From assembly GCF_003254295.1 (NCBI RefSeq), contig NZ_QKZO01000014.1, forward strand, positions 1-64,000: a stretch of 64,000 nt of DNA. Direction: 5' to 3'. This document shows, in pieces, positions 26,901 through 33,173 of this stretch; the first letter of the stretch is position 1; each line of letters begins with the position of its first letter. The DNA comes from Rhodobacter capsulatus. GTDB lineage: Bacteria > Pseudomonadota > Alphaproteobacteria > Rhodobacterales > Rhodobacteraceae. The position numbers and the translations under genes are program-made. A model generated the notes under the pieces. The model was not told the DNA's origin. It worked only from the letters and a program-made list of their open reading frames with translations, and did no database searches.

Positions 26901-27051
26901 CCGGATAGGCGGCGGAAATGACGACGGCGGGCGAGGCGATCGAGGGATATTGCGACACCGGCAGGCGCAGGATCGAAAGCGCCCCCACCCCCATGATCAC
27001 CAGCGCGATGACCCAGGCGAAGATCGGCCGGTCGATGAAGAAACGCGCCAT
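23926..27051 (-). CDS. RND multidrug efflux pump, inner-membrane subunit (AcrB/HAE1 family)
   Basis: A 1041-residue proton-driven pump. N-terminal MARFFIDRPIFAWVIALVIM is the family signature. The proton-relay Asp pair is present in TM4 (LLVDDAIVVVENVERIM), the second relay Lys region in GLTGKNGIMIVEFA, and two large periplasmic loops are in the expected places. Trp, Phe and hydrophobic pocket residues suggest broad substrates. It follows the adaptor gene after one base and precedes a 127-bp gap to the hlyD-like gene. Confidence 0.95.
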   Translation of the reverse strand: MARFFIDRPIFAWVIALVIMGVGALSILRLPVSQYPSIASPAVVISAAYPGASAETVTDTVVQVIEKQMTGLDGLRYLKSDTTATGRAKITLTFALGTDPDIAQVQVQNKLAQAEASLPEAVTRQGVTVEKSTTGFLMVAALISPDKSRSSVELSDYMNASMVESFSRLKGVGAVTVFGSEHAMRIWLDPSKLKAYDMAPATVIAAVKGQNAQISAGSFGALPAPEGQMLNATITAQSLLKTPADFERIVLRADTDGGLVLLRDVARVELGAETYDINAFYNGTPSAGMAIQLASGANALDTAKLVKDKLAELAPYFPSGMEYVIPYDTTPFVTLSIEEVIKTLFEAIVLVVLVMLVFLHNLRATLIPTLAVPVVLLGTFGVMAAFGFSINTLTMLAMVLAIGLLVDDAIVVVENVERIMAEEHLSPREATRKSMGEISGALVGIALVLSAVFVPMAFFGGSTGEIYKQFSVTIVSAMVLSVLVALVFTPALCATILKPHAEAKGGFANWFGTRFETRFGRLTNGYGGITRWVVANPLKGLVVYACLVAAMGALYVRTPTAFLPDEDQGVLMTLIQTPSGTTAAQTKKVVEQVEGYWRAAEAENVDALFSVVGFSFAGQGQNMAMMFIKLKDWEERPGPQNGAQAIAGRAFGPLMGGIKEAIVIPIVPPPVLELGNSNGFTAFLQARSGQTHEELLAARNQLLGMAKQSPKLMAVRPNGVEDAAQFRLDIDWAKAGAVGLTAADVGSFLNTIWSSAYVNDFLHEGRVKRVYVQGEPWARATPADFALWRVPNANGDFVSLSTFATEKWVYGPQQIVRYDALPAMEIQGSPVPGLSSGAAMTEMETLARQLPPGFALQWSGLSLEEKEAGSGAMALYALSLAAVFLCLAALYESWVIPVAVILAMPVGIIGALVGAWLGGQANGVYFQVGLLTVVGLTGKNGIMIVEFARERMRSLGEDALTAAVEAARLRFRPILMTSLAFTLGVVPLILSTGAGAGAREAIGYTTLFGTLTGTGLAIFFVPLFFRLTNAAFARRSRAQTV

Positions 27052-27052
27052 G

Positions 27053-28153
27053 TTACTGCGCCTCCGCCGGAACGACGGTCACCGGCGCGCCGGGTCCGGT
27101 CTTCTGGAAGCCAGAGGAAATCACCTGATCGCCGTCTTTCAGCCCCCCGGTCACGATCCAGTCCGAGCCGCGGGCGGTCGCCACCGTGACCGGCTTTTGC
27201 GCCACCTTGCCTTCCTCGACGACCCAGACATAGGCCCCGCCCGAGGGCTCGCGCATCACCACATTCTGCGGCAGCGCAAAGGCGCCGCGGGCCAGCGCCT
27301 GCGGCAGGTCCACCTCGACATACATCCCGGGCAGAAGCACGTGATCGGGGTTCGGGAAGCTCATCCGCAAGGTTACCATGCCGGTCGTCGGCTCCACCCG
27401 CGGCTCGGCGGCCTCGAGCTTGCCCTTGATCGGATAGGCCGTGCCATCGGCCAGGATCAGCCCGGCCTCGCCGAGCGCCCGCATCGCCCGGCCCTCGGCG
27501 GTCGAGGTCAGGCGCAGGATGTCGGTCGCCGATTGCGTCACGTCGACATGGACCGGGTCAAGCGCCCGGATCGTCGTCAAGGGGCTTGCCTGTTGCGCCG
27601 CGACCAGCGCGCCGGGCGTGGCTTGGGTCAGGCCGATCACCCCGGCGATGGGGGCGCGGATCGTGGTGCGGTCCAGCTCGATCGTGGCGCTTTGCAGCTT
27701 CGCCTCGGCCGCCTGCACCTCGGCATCGGCCGCCGCCCGCTTCGCCACCGCGCTATCGCGGTTCTGCGCCGAGCCCGCGCGCGAGGCGAAAAGCTCGACC
27801 GCGCGTTTTTCTTCCAGCACCGCCAGATCGCGCGAGGCTTTCGCCTGCGCCACCGCGGCTTTCGCGGCGGCCACGGCGGCCAGATAGCTGTCATCCTCGA
27901 TCTTGTAGAGCGGCTGGCCCTCAGTCACCGGGGTGCCTTCCTCGAACAGCCGCCCGCGCAGGATGCCCGAGACCTGCGGGCGCACCTCCGCCTCGGTCGA
28001 GGCCTTGATCCGGCCGGGCAGACGGGCGTTCAGCGTCAGATCCTGCGCATGGGCGATGACGGTGGTGACGGGGGCCGGGCCCTGCGCCTGCTGCGCAAGG
28101 ACGGGCGCGGGCAGAAGCAGCAGCAAAAGCCCAAGGGATTTCGGAAACGACAT
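27053..28153 (-). CDS. RND efflux periplasmic adaptor (AcrA family)
   Basis: A 366-residue membrane-fusion protein. The signal peptide MSFPKSLGLLLLLLPAPVLAQ has no lipobox. Lipoyl halves (EVRPQVSGILRGRLFEEGTPVTEGQPLYKIED and APIAGVIGLTQATPGALV) flank an alpha-hairpin. The ATG at 28153 is chosen because it begins the signal peptide; a TTG at 28183 would add ten residues overlapping the end of the upstream frame. Second gene of the RND operon. Confidence 0.92.
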   Translation of the reverse strand: MSFPKSLGLLLLLLPAPVLAQQAQGPAPVTTVIAHAQDLTLNARLPGRIKASTEAEVRPQVSGILRGRLFEEGTPVTEGQPLYKIEDDSYLAAVAAAKAAVAQAKASRDLAVLEEKRAVELFASRAGSAQNRDSAVAKRAAADAEVQAAEAKLQSATIELDRTTIRAPIAGVIGLTQATPGALVAAQQASPLTTIRALDPVHVDVTQSATDILRLTSTAEGRAMRALGEAGLILADGTAYPIKGKLEAAEPRVEPTTGMVTLRMSFPNPDHVLLPGMYVEVDLPQALARGAFALPQNVVMREPSGGAYVWVVEEGKVAQKPVTVATARGSDWIVTGGLKDGDQVISSGFQKTGPGAPVTVVPAEAQ

Positions 28154-28179
28154 GGCAAACCTGTCTGCAGGGGGAAGGG

Positions 28180-29532
28180 TCAACGGACACCGCCCGCGGC
28201 GGCGATGCTCAGGGTGATGAAATTGGCGGCACGGCTCCGTTCGGCGGTAGCCCGGCTTTGTTGCGCCGAAAGATAACTGCGTTCGGCATCCAGTACAGTC
28301 ATGAAATCGCCCTCGCCCAAAGAATAATTGGTGCGCGACAGGTCCAGCGTCTCGGCGCTGGTCTCGACCAGATGCGTCTGCGCGGCGATGTTGCGGCCGT
28401 CGCGGTTATAGGCGGCCAGCGCGCTTTCCACCTCGTCGATGGCGGTCAGCACGGCCTTTTCCCAGGCCAGTTTCGCCTGCACCGCCCGCGCCTCGGCGCC
28501 ACGCAGGTTCGCCTGATTGGCGCCGCCGGTGAAGATCGGCAAGTTGATCGCAGGCCCGACCGCCCAATAGCGGATGGTGCTGGCGTCGCGCACATGGGTC
28601 GGCGTGACCGAACCCGACAGCGTCACCGAGGGATAGAAGGCCGCCTTGGCAACGCCGATCTCATAAACCGCGGCGGCATAGTTGCGCTCGGCCAGACGCA
28701 CGTCGGGGCGGGCGCGCAGCACATCGGCAGGCACGCCGACGCTGGCCTTGAACCGCGGCCGCGGCTGGCCCGCGCCCTTCGTCAGCTGCGGGCGCAGCGC
28801 CGAAACCGGCTGCGCCGTCAGCGTCGCAAGGCTCACCAGCGCCTGATCGAAGCCGGTCTCATAGCCCGGCAATTGCGCTTCGCCCTCGGCCACCAGCTGT
28901 TCGGCCTGCAGCAGTTCCAGCCGCCCCGCGGAGCCACTCTCCACCTGCGCCCGCGTCAATTCCAGACTTTTGCGGCGGCTTTCCAAGGATTTGCGCGTCA
29001 GCGCGATCGAGGCCTGCTGATAGCGCAGCTCCGCATAGGCCTGGGCGATGGCACCTTCCATCACCAGCCGCGCCACATCGGCCGAGGCATAGGCCGCATC
29101 CAGCCGCGCCGAGGCCGCAGCGCGGTTGGCGCGGTTCGCTCCGAACAGATCCGCCGTCCAGCCCACCGAAAGCGCACCCGAGCGGGTCTCCGTCACGCCC
29201 GCGCCGCTGGTGTTGCCGCGCGTGCCCTTCAGCGTACCCGAGAGCTGCGGCAGATCGGCCGCGTCACTGCCCGAAACACTCGCCCGGGCTTCCTCGATCG
29301 CCGCGATCGCCTGCAGCACATCGAGGTTGCGCGCCTGCCCCGCCGCGATCAGCTGATCGAGCGTCGGATCGCGGAAGGCCGACCACCACGGCCCTGCGGC
29401 CTGCCGCCCCGGCGCCGCGGCATCGAAACGGGCCGCGCCCTTGGCCACCGGCGCCGCATAGTCGACCTGCGCACAGCCCGCAAGCACCGCCGTCGCCCCC
29501 AGAAGAAATCCCCGCCGCCCGATCCGCGCCAT
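28180..29532 (-). CDS. Outer-membrane efflux lipoprotein (OprM/NodT family)
   Basis: A 450-residue TolC-like channel. MARIGRRGFLLGATAVLAGC is a lipoprotein signal with lipobox LAGC, so the protein is acylated. PWWSAFRDPTLDQLIAAGQARNLDVLQA and the later RPDVRLAERNYAAAVYEIGVAKAAFYPSVTLSGS are the two conserved repeats of the family. The ATG at 29532 has AAGGA eight bases before it; the longer frame to 29592 would add 20 residues before the signal. First gene of the operon controlled from the divergent TetR gene. Confidence 0.92.
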   Translation of the reverse strand: MARIGRRGFLLGATAVLAGCAQVDYAAPVAKGAARFDAAAPGRQAAGPWWSAFRDPTLDQLIAAGQARNLDVLQAIAAIEEARASVSGSDAADLPQLSGTLKGTRGNTSGAGVTETRSGALSVGWTADLFGANRANRAAASARLDAAYASADVARLVMEGAIAQAYAELRYQQASIALTRKSLESRRKSLELTRAQVESGSAGRLELLQAEQLVAEGEAQLPGYETGFDQALVSLATLTAQPVSALRPQLTKGAGQPRPRFKASVGVPADVLRARPDVRLAERNYAAAVYEIGVAKAAFYPSVTLSGSVTPTHVRDASTIRYWAVGPAINLPIFTGGANQANLRGAEARAVQAKLAWEKAVLTAIDEVESALAAYNRDGRNIAAQTHLVETSAETLDLSRTNYSLGEGDFMTVLDAERSYLSAQQSRATAERSRAANFITLSIAAAGGVR

Positions 29533-29583
29533 GCCCTGTCCTTCGCATTCGGGTCCGACCGACCGGACCGCTTGTTGCGGATT

Positions 29584-29607
29584 TACATACATGCGCGTAT
29601 GTTTGTA
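29584..29607. promoter_or_regulatory. AcrR-type operator
   Basis: A 24-bp imperfect palindrome with left half TACATACATGCG and right half CGTATGTTTGTA (10 of 12 positions symmetric). The left arm TACATACAT and total length match the known E. coli AcrR operator of acrAB as I remember it. It lies in the 165-bp gap between the divergent RND operon and tetR genes, so one bound repressor could control both. Confidence 0.75.
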
Positions 29608-29697
29608 AAGAGGTCAGATGCAAGGCTTGACCGAGCTCGCCCAAGGCGAAACAAGGCGGCAGGAGCGGTGGGCGGGCCCATCGGGGAGACAGCACGG

Positions 29698-30357
29698 ATG
29701 CGGCGCAGCAAGGCGGACGCGGAACAGACGCGACTGAACATTCTCGACGCGGCGGAACGGTTGTTCTGCACGCGCGGCATCGCGCAGACGACGCTGGAGC
29801 AGATCGCCCGCGAGGCGGGCGCGACGCGGGGCGCTTTCTACTGGTATTTCAAGGACAAGTCGGATGTTCTGAGCGCGATTTATCAGCGCTACGAGACGCC
29901 CCAGCTGTGCCGGATCGAGACCGCCGCCGCGGGCGAATTGCCCGATGATCCGCTGGAGGTCCTGGCGATGACCGGCGCCGAATATCTGGCGATGGTCGAA
30001 AGCGATCCGGTACAGCAGCGGCTGCATCTGATCCTGATCTCGGGGACGCCCGGCGACGATGCCGCGGCCTGGCGCGAATCGAAGAATGCCGAAATCTACC
30101 GGCTGCTCTTGCGGCTGATGGAGCGCGCCCGCGACGAGGGGCGGATGAATGCGGATCTGACCCCGCAAGAGGCGGCCGTCGCGCAGATGGTGTTCATGAA
30201 CGGGCTGATCGGCGAATGGCACCGCTCGGGTCAGGCGTTTTCGCTGCACAAGACCGGCACGAAGCTGCTGAACCATCTGATCGGTTCGATGCGGCGCAAG
30301 CCCGCCCCCGAAAGACCCACTCCCGAAAGGCCCACTCCCGAAAGGACCGAGGCATGA
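29698..30357 (+). CDS. TetR/AcrR-family repressor of the RND pump
   Basis: A 219-residue regulator. The N-terminal HTH ([47 protein letters not shown]) is close to AcrR/TtgR. The C-terminal half is the AcrR ligand-binding domain ([12 protein letters not shown] near the end). Divergent from the efflux operon with a strong AcrR-type box between them, so ligand-relieved repression of the pump is likely. The start ATG 29698 follows GGGGAGA. The last 17 residues are three short repeats ([15 protein letters not shown]) encoded by tandem 15-bp units. The stop overlaps the next ATG (ATGA). Confidence 0.9.
   Translation: MRRSKADAEQTRLNILDAAERLFCTRGIAQTTLEQIAREAGATRGAFYWYFKDKSDVLSAIYQRYETPQLCRIETAAAGELPDDPLEVLAMTGAEYLAMVESDPVQQRLHLILISGTPGDDAAAWRESKNAEIYRLLLRLMERARDEGRMNADLTPQEAAVAQMVFMNGLIGEWHRSGQAFSLHKTGTKLLNHLIGSMRRKPAPERPTPERPTPERTEA
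30301..30345 (+). repeat. Three 15-bp tandem repeats at the 3' end of tetR
   Basis: Three units related to CCCACTCCCGAAAGG; the second and third are identical and the first differs at two or three positions. They encode the P-E-R-P-T tail of the TetR protein. The last GAAAGG, extended by A, also serves as the ribosome-binding site of the downstream gene. Confidence 0.8.
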
Positions 30358-30800
30358 CGATTTATGTGGATGCCGACGCCTGCCCGGTGAAGGCCGAGAT
30401 CGAACGGGTCGGCACCAGGCACGGCACGCGGATGGTGGTGGTGTCGAATGGCGGGATCCGGCCCTCGCCCCATCCGCTGATCGAGACGGTGATCGTCGCG
30501 CAGGGCCCGGACGAGGCCGACAAATGGATCGCCGAACGGGCCGGGCCGGGCGATGTCGTGGTGACCTCGGACATTCCGCTGGCGGCGAAATGCGTGGCGG
30601 CCGGGGCGCAGGTGCTGCGCCCGACCGGTGCGCCGCTGACGGCGGACAATATCGGCAACGTGCTGGCCACCCGCGATCTGATGGCCGATCTGCGCGCCGC
30701 CGATCCGTTCCTGCAGGGCCGCGGCGGCGGCTTCACCAAGGCGGACCGGACGCGGTTTCTGGATGCGCTCGAACGCGTGCTGCGCCAGATCCCCCGCTGA
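30354..30800 (+). CDS. UPF0178 (YaiI/DUF188) family protein
   Basis: A 148-residue cytoplasmic protein of the widespread YaiI family. [16 protein letters not shown] at the N-terminus and [38 protein letters not shown] are family signatures; the Asp-rich core resembles a PIN-like nuclease fold. No activity is established that I know of. Translationally coupled to tetR by ATGA; the GAAAGGA before the ATG comes from the last 15-bp repeat. Its stop is 3 bp from the convergent NikR-like gene. Confidence 0.9.
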   Translation: MTIYVDADACPVKAEIERVGTRHGTRMVVVSNGGIRPSPHPLIETVIVAQGPDEADKWIAERAGPGDVVVTSDIPLAAKCVAAGAQVLRPTGAPLTADNIGNVLATRDLMADLRAADPFLQGRGGGFTKADRTRFLDALERVLRQIPR

Positions 30801-30803
30801 GGC

Positions 30804-31274
30804 TCAGGGCTTCCAGCGTTCCTGCACGCGCAGATGTTCATGGGTATGGGCGCGGGTGCCGTGCAGATGGAACTCGATCTCGGTCTTGACCGGGATCAGC
30901 GCGGTCTGCCCGTGCTGCACGCCGCGTTGCAAGAACAGCGAATTGGCATAGGCCTGCACCGAGCCGACCGTGCCGCGCATCACCGCCACTTCGACCGCGG
31001 CGTGATGGTCAAGCGGCACCGACAGCGCAGCGATCGTGGTGTCGTGATGGCGCTGGCGGCTTTCGGGCACCGCGCGGCCCAGATCGCGCTGCGAGGGATC
31101 GAGCGCATAGGTGATCACGCCGACGCATTCGGCGGTCTCGGGGGTGTCGTCGGCAAGGCCGCGGCGGACCAGATCGCGCAGCGCCTCGGAGCGGTTCGAG
31201 GCCCCCGACCGCGCCATGAACCCGTCAAGCGCGGCCAGAAGATCGTCTTCGATGGTGATGGTGATGCGCTGCAT
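30804..31274 (-). CDS. NikR-like ribbon-helix-helix regulator lacking the nickel ligands
   Basis: A 156-residue regulator with an N-terminal ribbon-helix-helix (MQRITITIEDDLLAALDGF, NRSEALRDLVRRGL) and a C-terminal ACT-like domain (VAVMRGTVGSVQAYANSLFLQRGVQHG). It aligns without gaps to E. coli NikR in the ligand region, but the four nickel ligands are changed: His76 to Gln, His87 to Ser, His89 to Pro and Cys95 to Ala. A C-terminal extension of about 25 residues contains a His-rich run (HLHGTRAHTHEHLR). It is therefore a NikR-family protein that should sense something else, or bind metal through the tail. GGAGG six bases before the ATG supports the start at 31274. No nickel transport gene is near. 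Confidence 0.8.
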   Translation of the reverse strand: MQRITITIEDDLLAALDGFMARSGASNRSEALRDLVRRGLADDTPETAECVGVITYALDPSQRDLGRAVPESRQRHHDTTIAALSVPLDHHAAVEVAVMRGTVGSVQAYANSLFLQRGVQHGQTALIPVKTEIEFHLHGTRAHTHEHLRVQERWKP

Positions 31275-31352
31275 GGGGCCCTCCTGCGGCAAGCCTTGCA
31301 TGGCCGGGCCGCAGGCACAAGCGCCCCCGGCCCATGGCAGGGGCCGGTCTGT

Positions 31353-31372
31353 CGCTCCGGTTGCCCGGAGCG
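31353..31372 (-). terminator. GCAA-loop hairpin after the 58-aa gene
   Basis: CGCTCCGG and CCGGAGCG form a perfect 8-bp stem with, on the minus strand, a GCAA tetraloop. It lies 10 bp after the stop of the 58-aa gene and about 80 bp before nikR-like. There is no T run, so it may be a processing or stability element instead of a terminator. Confidence 0.45.
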
Positions 31373-31381
31373 GGCGGCAGG

Positions 31382-31558
31382 TCAGCTGTCCTGCGCGCCG
31401 TCAGAGGTCTTCGGCGTCGTCGCGGCGGGCACGGTGCTGCCGCGTGCCTGCGTGCCGACCTTGCGGAAGGAAAGACCGTTGCGATATGGCGGCTTCTTTG
31501 CCGGCTGCGCCAGAAATTCCTTCAGATCCAGTTGCTTCTTCGGCGTGGAATAGCCCAT
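31382..31558 (-). CDS. Small basic protein, 58 aa, unknown function
   Basis: Unrecognised. Starts MGYSTPKKQLDLKEFL and is Lys/Arg/Pro/Thr rich, with no Cys, signal peptide or membrane segment. The case for a real gene is the near-perfect ribosome-binding site AAGGAG eight bases before the ATG. A 13-bp hairpin lies just upstream of that site, and the 8-bp hairpin follows the stop. It belongs to a run of three small minus-strand genes between cspA and nikR-like. Confidence 0.55.
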   Translation of the reverse strand: MGYSTPKKQLDLKEFLAQPAKKPPYRNGLSFRKVGTQARGSTVPAATTPKTSDGAQDS

Positions 31559-31576
31559 GTTCTGGCTCCTTGCGAT

Positions 31577-31615
31577 AAAAGGGCGGAAGCGGCGCAGAGG
31601 ACTGCGCCGCTTCCC
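31577..31615 (-). terminator. Strong hairpin followed by TTTT, minus strand
   Basis: A perfect 13-bp stem (31586-31598 with 31603-31615, four-base loop) is followed on the minus strand by GCCCTTTTATCG. It lies 63 bp after the stop of the 68-aa gene at 31679 and only about 15 bp before the ribosome-binding site of the 58-aa gene, so it could act as a terminator or as an attenuator of that gene. Confidence 0.7.
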
Positions 31616-31678
31616 CTCCCGGTGAGAAACCCGGCAGAAGCGGACCCGCGGCAGCGCCGCCGTCCCGCCTCGATACCG

Positions 31679-31885
31679 TCACCGGGAAACGGGTCGGATC
31701 GCCTGTCCGTTGAAGGACCGGATCGGGTCCTGCGCCGGACGGTCGGACCGCCGCGTGCCTTGCGGCAGCGTGCCCTGACCCAGGCGTTCGAAAAAGTCCC
31801 GCCAGCCCAGACCGGACTGGGCCGGGTGGCTGCGCGGGAACGAGGCCATGGGCGCGGGGCCCAGGGCAGATTGGGAATGCGTCAT
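31679..31885 (-). CDS. Small protein, 68 aa, unknown function
   Basis: Unrecognised. Begins MTHSQSALGPAPMASFP and contains an aromatic patch GLGWRDFFERLGQGTLPQGTRR. GGAAAG stands about nine bases before the ATG, and a strong hairpin terminator lies downstream on the same strand. No signal peptide. Both neighbours upstream and downstream are similarly small minus-strand genes. Confidence 0.45.
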   Translation of the reverse strand: MTHSQSALGPAPMASFPRSHPAQSGLGWRDFFERLGQGTLPQGTRRSDRPAQDPIRSFNGQAIRPVSR

Positions 31886-31930
31886 TCAGATCTTTCCGCC
31901 GCGCCGAGGCTTCCCGGGACGGCAAGGGGG

Positions 31931-32137
31931 TCATCGGGCGGGCGGAGCGTCCGGCAGGGCCGCCGCATCGCGCGCCAGACGGGCCGCCTTGAGCGCCGCG
32001 GTACGATCCGCGCGCTTGGTGGCTTCCGTCTCGATGATCAGTTTCGCCGCGGCCGCCGTCTTGTCATGCGGCGTTTGCGGCGCAAGAGGCATCTCCCGGA
32101 ACAGGCCGGGAGATGAAGACTTGCGTGGAGGGGACAT
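31931..32137 (-). CDS. Small basic protein, 68 aa, conserved-type hypothetical
   Basis: Starts MSPPRKSSSPGLFREMPLAP. The second half (DKTAAAAKLIIETEATKRADRTAALKAARLARDAAA) is a long amphipathic Ala/Arg/Lys helix. I have the impression that similar short proteins occur in Rhodobacteraceae, but I cannot name a family. The ribosome-binding site is weak (GGACG). It lies 25 bp downstream of cspA and may be co-transcribed with it. A longer frame to 32200 would run into cspA. Confidence 0.5.
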   Translation of the reverse strand: MSPPRKSSSPGLFREMPLAPQTPHDKTAAAAKLIIETEATKRADRTAALKAARLARDAAALPDAPPAR

Positions 32138-32162
32138 GGCTGTCGTCCGCGCGTGTCGCGGA

Positions 32163-32369
32163 TCAGGCCAGAGCCAGGTCGCAGGCCGACTTGCGGCCAT
32201 CGCGGCCGGATTCGATCTGGAAGGTCACCTTGGCGCCATCGACGAGACGCGAGATCCCGGCGCGTTCAACGGCCGAGATGTGCACGAACACGTCCTGCGC
32301 GCCACCTTCCGGCTCGATGAACCCGAAACCTTTGTTCTGGTTGAAAAACTTCACGGTGCCATTGGCCAT
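32163..32369 (-). CDS. cspA: Cold-shock domain protein (CspA family)
   Basis: A 68-residue single-stranded nucleic acid-binding protein. The RNP1 motif (NKGFGFIEP) and RNP2 motif (DVFVHISAV) are intact, and MANGTVKFFN is the usual start. It would act as an RNA chaperone. ATG 32369 has AAGGAG eight bases upstream; a GTG three codons earlier is possible. An untranslated leader of about 200 bp, typical for this class, is available upstream (32370-32588). Confidence 0.93.
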   Translation of the reverse strand: MANGTVKFFNQNKGFGFIEPEGGAQDVFVHISAVERAGISRLVDGAKVTFQIESGRDGRKSACDLALA

Positions 32370-32588
32370 CGTGATCACTCCTTCATGGGAATGCTGCCCA
32401 CGGAATGCGGCAGCTCGGCTTGGTCAGAACTAAAAGCAGACTGAAGCCGATGAAGGAGACAGGGTGCGGTCAGAAAAACTTCGCTGTCCTCTGGATACCA
32501 GAGTTTGCAGGTTTTGCACTGATTCGTTTCGGGTTTTCAAAACAATCCTGCGGCGACGGCAAAATCGCGGTTTCCCCCGACGGTCGGC

Positions 32589-33044
32589 TCAGAACAGCAG
32601 CTTGTAGCTGTTGCCGAGCGTGTCGGTCACGGTGCCGGTGCCGCTTTGCGTGCCCGAGCCCATGATGAAGGTGCCCTGCAGCCGGGTGCCGTCCTTGCAC
32701 ACGGCATAGACCTCGCCGGTATTGACGCCGCCGACATCCTCGGTCGAATTCTTGTAGCTGCCGCCCAGATCCTTGAGCTTCAGCGACAGGCCGCGCTCAT
32801 GCGTCTTCACCCGCGGCTGCACGCTCGACCAGGTGCCGCTGCATTTGGTCTTGTTCGGCTTCGGCAGCTTGAACCAGATCTGCCCCGAGGTCTCGCTGTC
32901 CTCGGTGATCGAGATCGGAATCGCCGTCGAGGGGTTCTGCTCGGCGATCGGCCCGCTCAGCGGATAAAGCCGGAACGAGCTGTTCGACCCGCAGGCGGAC
33001 AGCGCGGTGACGGTGATCAGGGCAAGCGCAAGACGCGAGGTCAC
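32589..33044 (-). CDS. Lipoprotein of unknown function
   Basis: A 151-residue protein with the signal VTSRLALALITVTALSAC, lipobox LSAC, so it is predicted to be lipid-anchored. The mature part (FRLYPLSGPIAEQ, GTYVxxx-like beta strands, final GNSYKLLF) is all-beta in appearance, with two Cys (TKCSGTW, AVCKDG) that could pair. I do not recognise the family. The GTG at 33044 is chosen because GGAGAG lies eight bases upstream and it begins the signal; the longer ATG frame would put 19 residues before it. Lies 129 bp downstream of kup. Confidence 0.8.
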   Translation of the reverse strand: MTSRLALALITVTALSACGSNSSFRLYPLSGPIAEQNPSTAIPISITEDSETSGQIWFKLPKPNKTKCSGTWSSVQPRVKTHERGLSLKLKDLGGSYKNSTEDVGGVNTGEVYAVCKDGTRLQGTFIMGSGTQSGTGTVTDTLGNSYKLLF

Positions 33045-33173
33045 GGGAATCTCTCCAGAGGCGGTGCACCGGGCAGGTCGCACTGGCGCGAGGCGCGCCA
33101 TCGACCGCGGGCGTTAGAATGGATTTGACCGCCCCCGTCAACCCGCGATCTGCCGGGCCGGGGGGCGGTCGCA

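Noticed and set aside
23809-27189. A 1126-codon plus-strand open frame
   Set aside because: Shadow of the RND pump gene, with Arg/His/Asp-rich composition and no domain.
31334-32116. 260-codon plus-strand frame over the small-gene region
   Set aside because: Arg/Pro/Gly-rich shadow without ribosome-binding site; minus-strand small genes have better signals.
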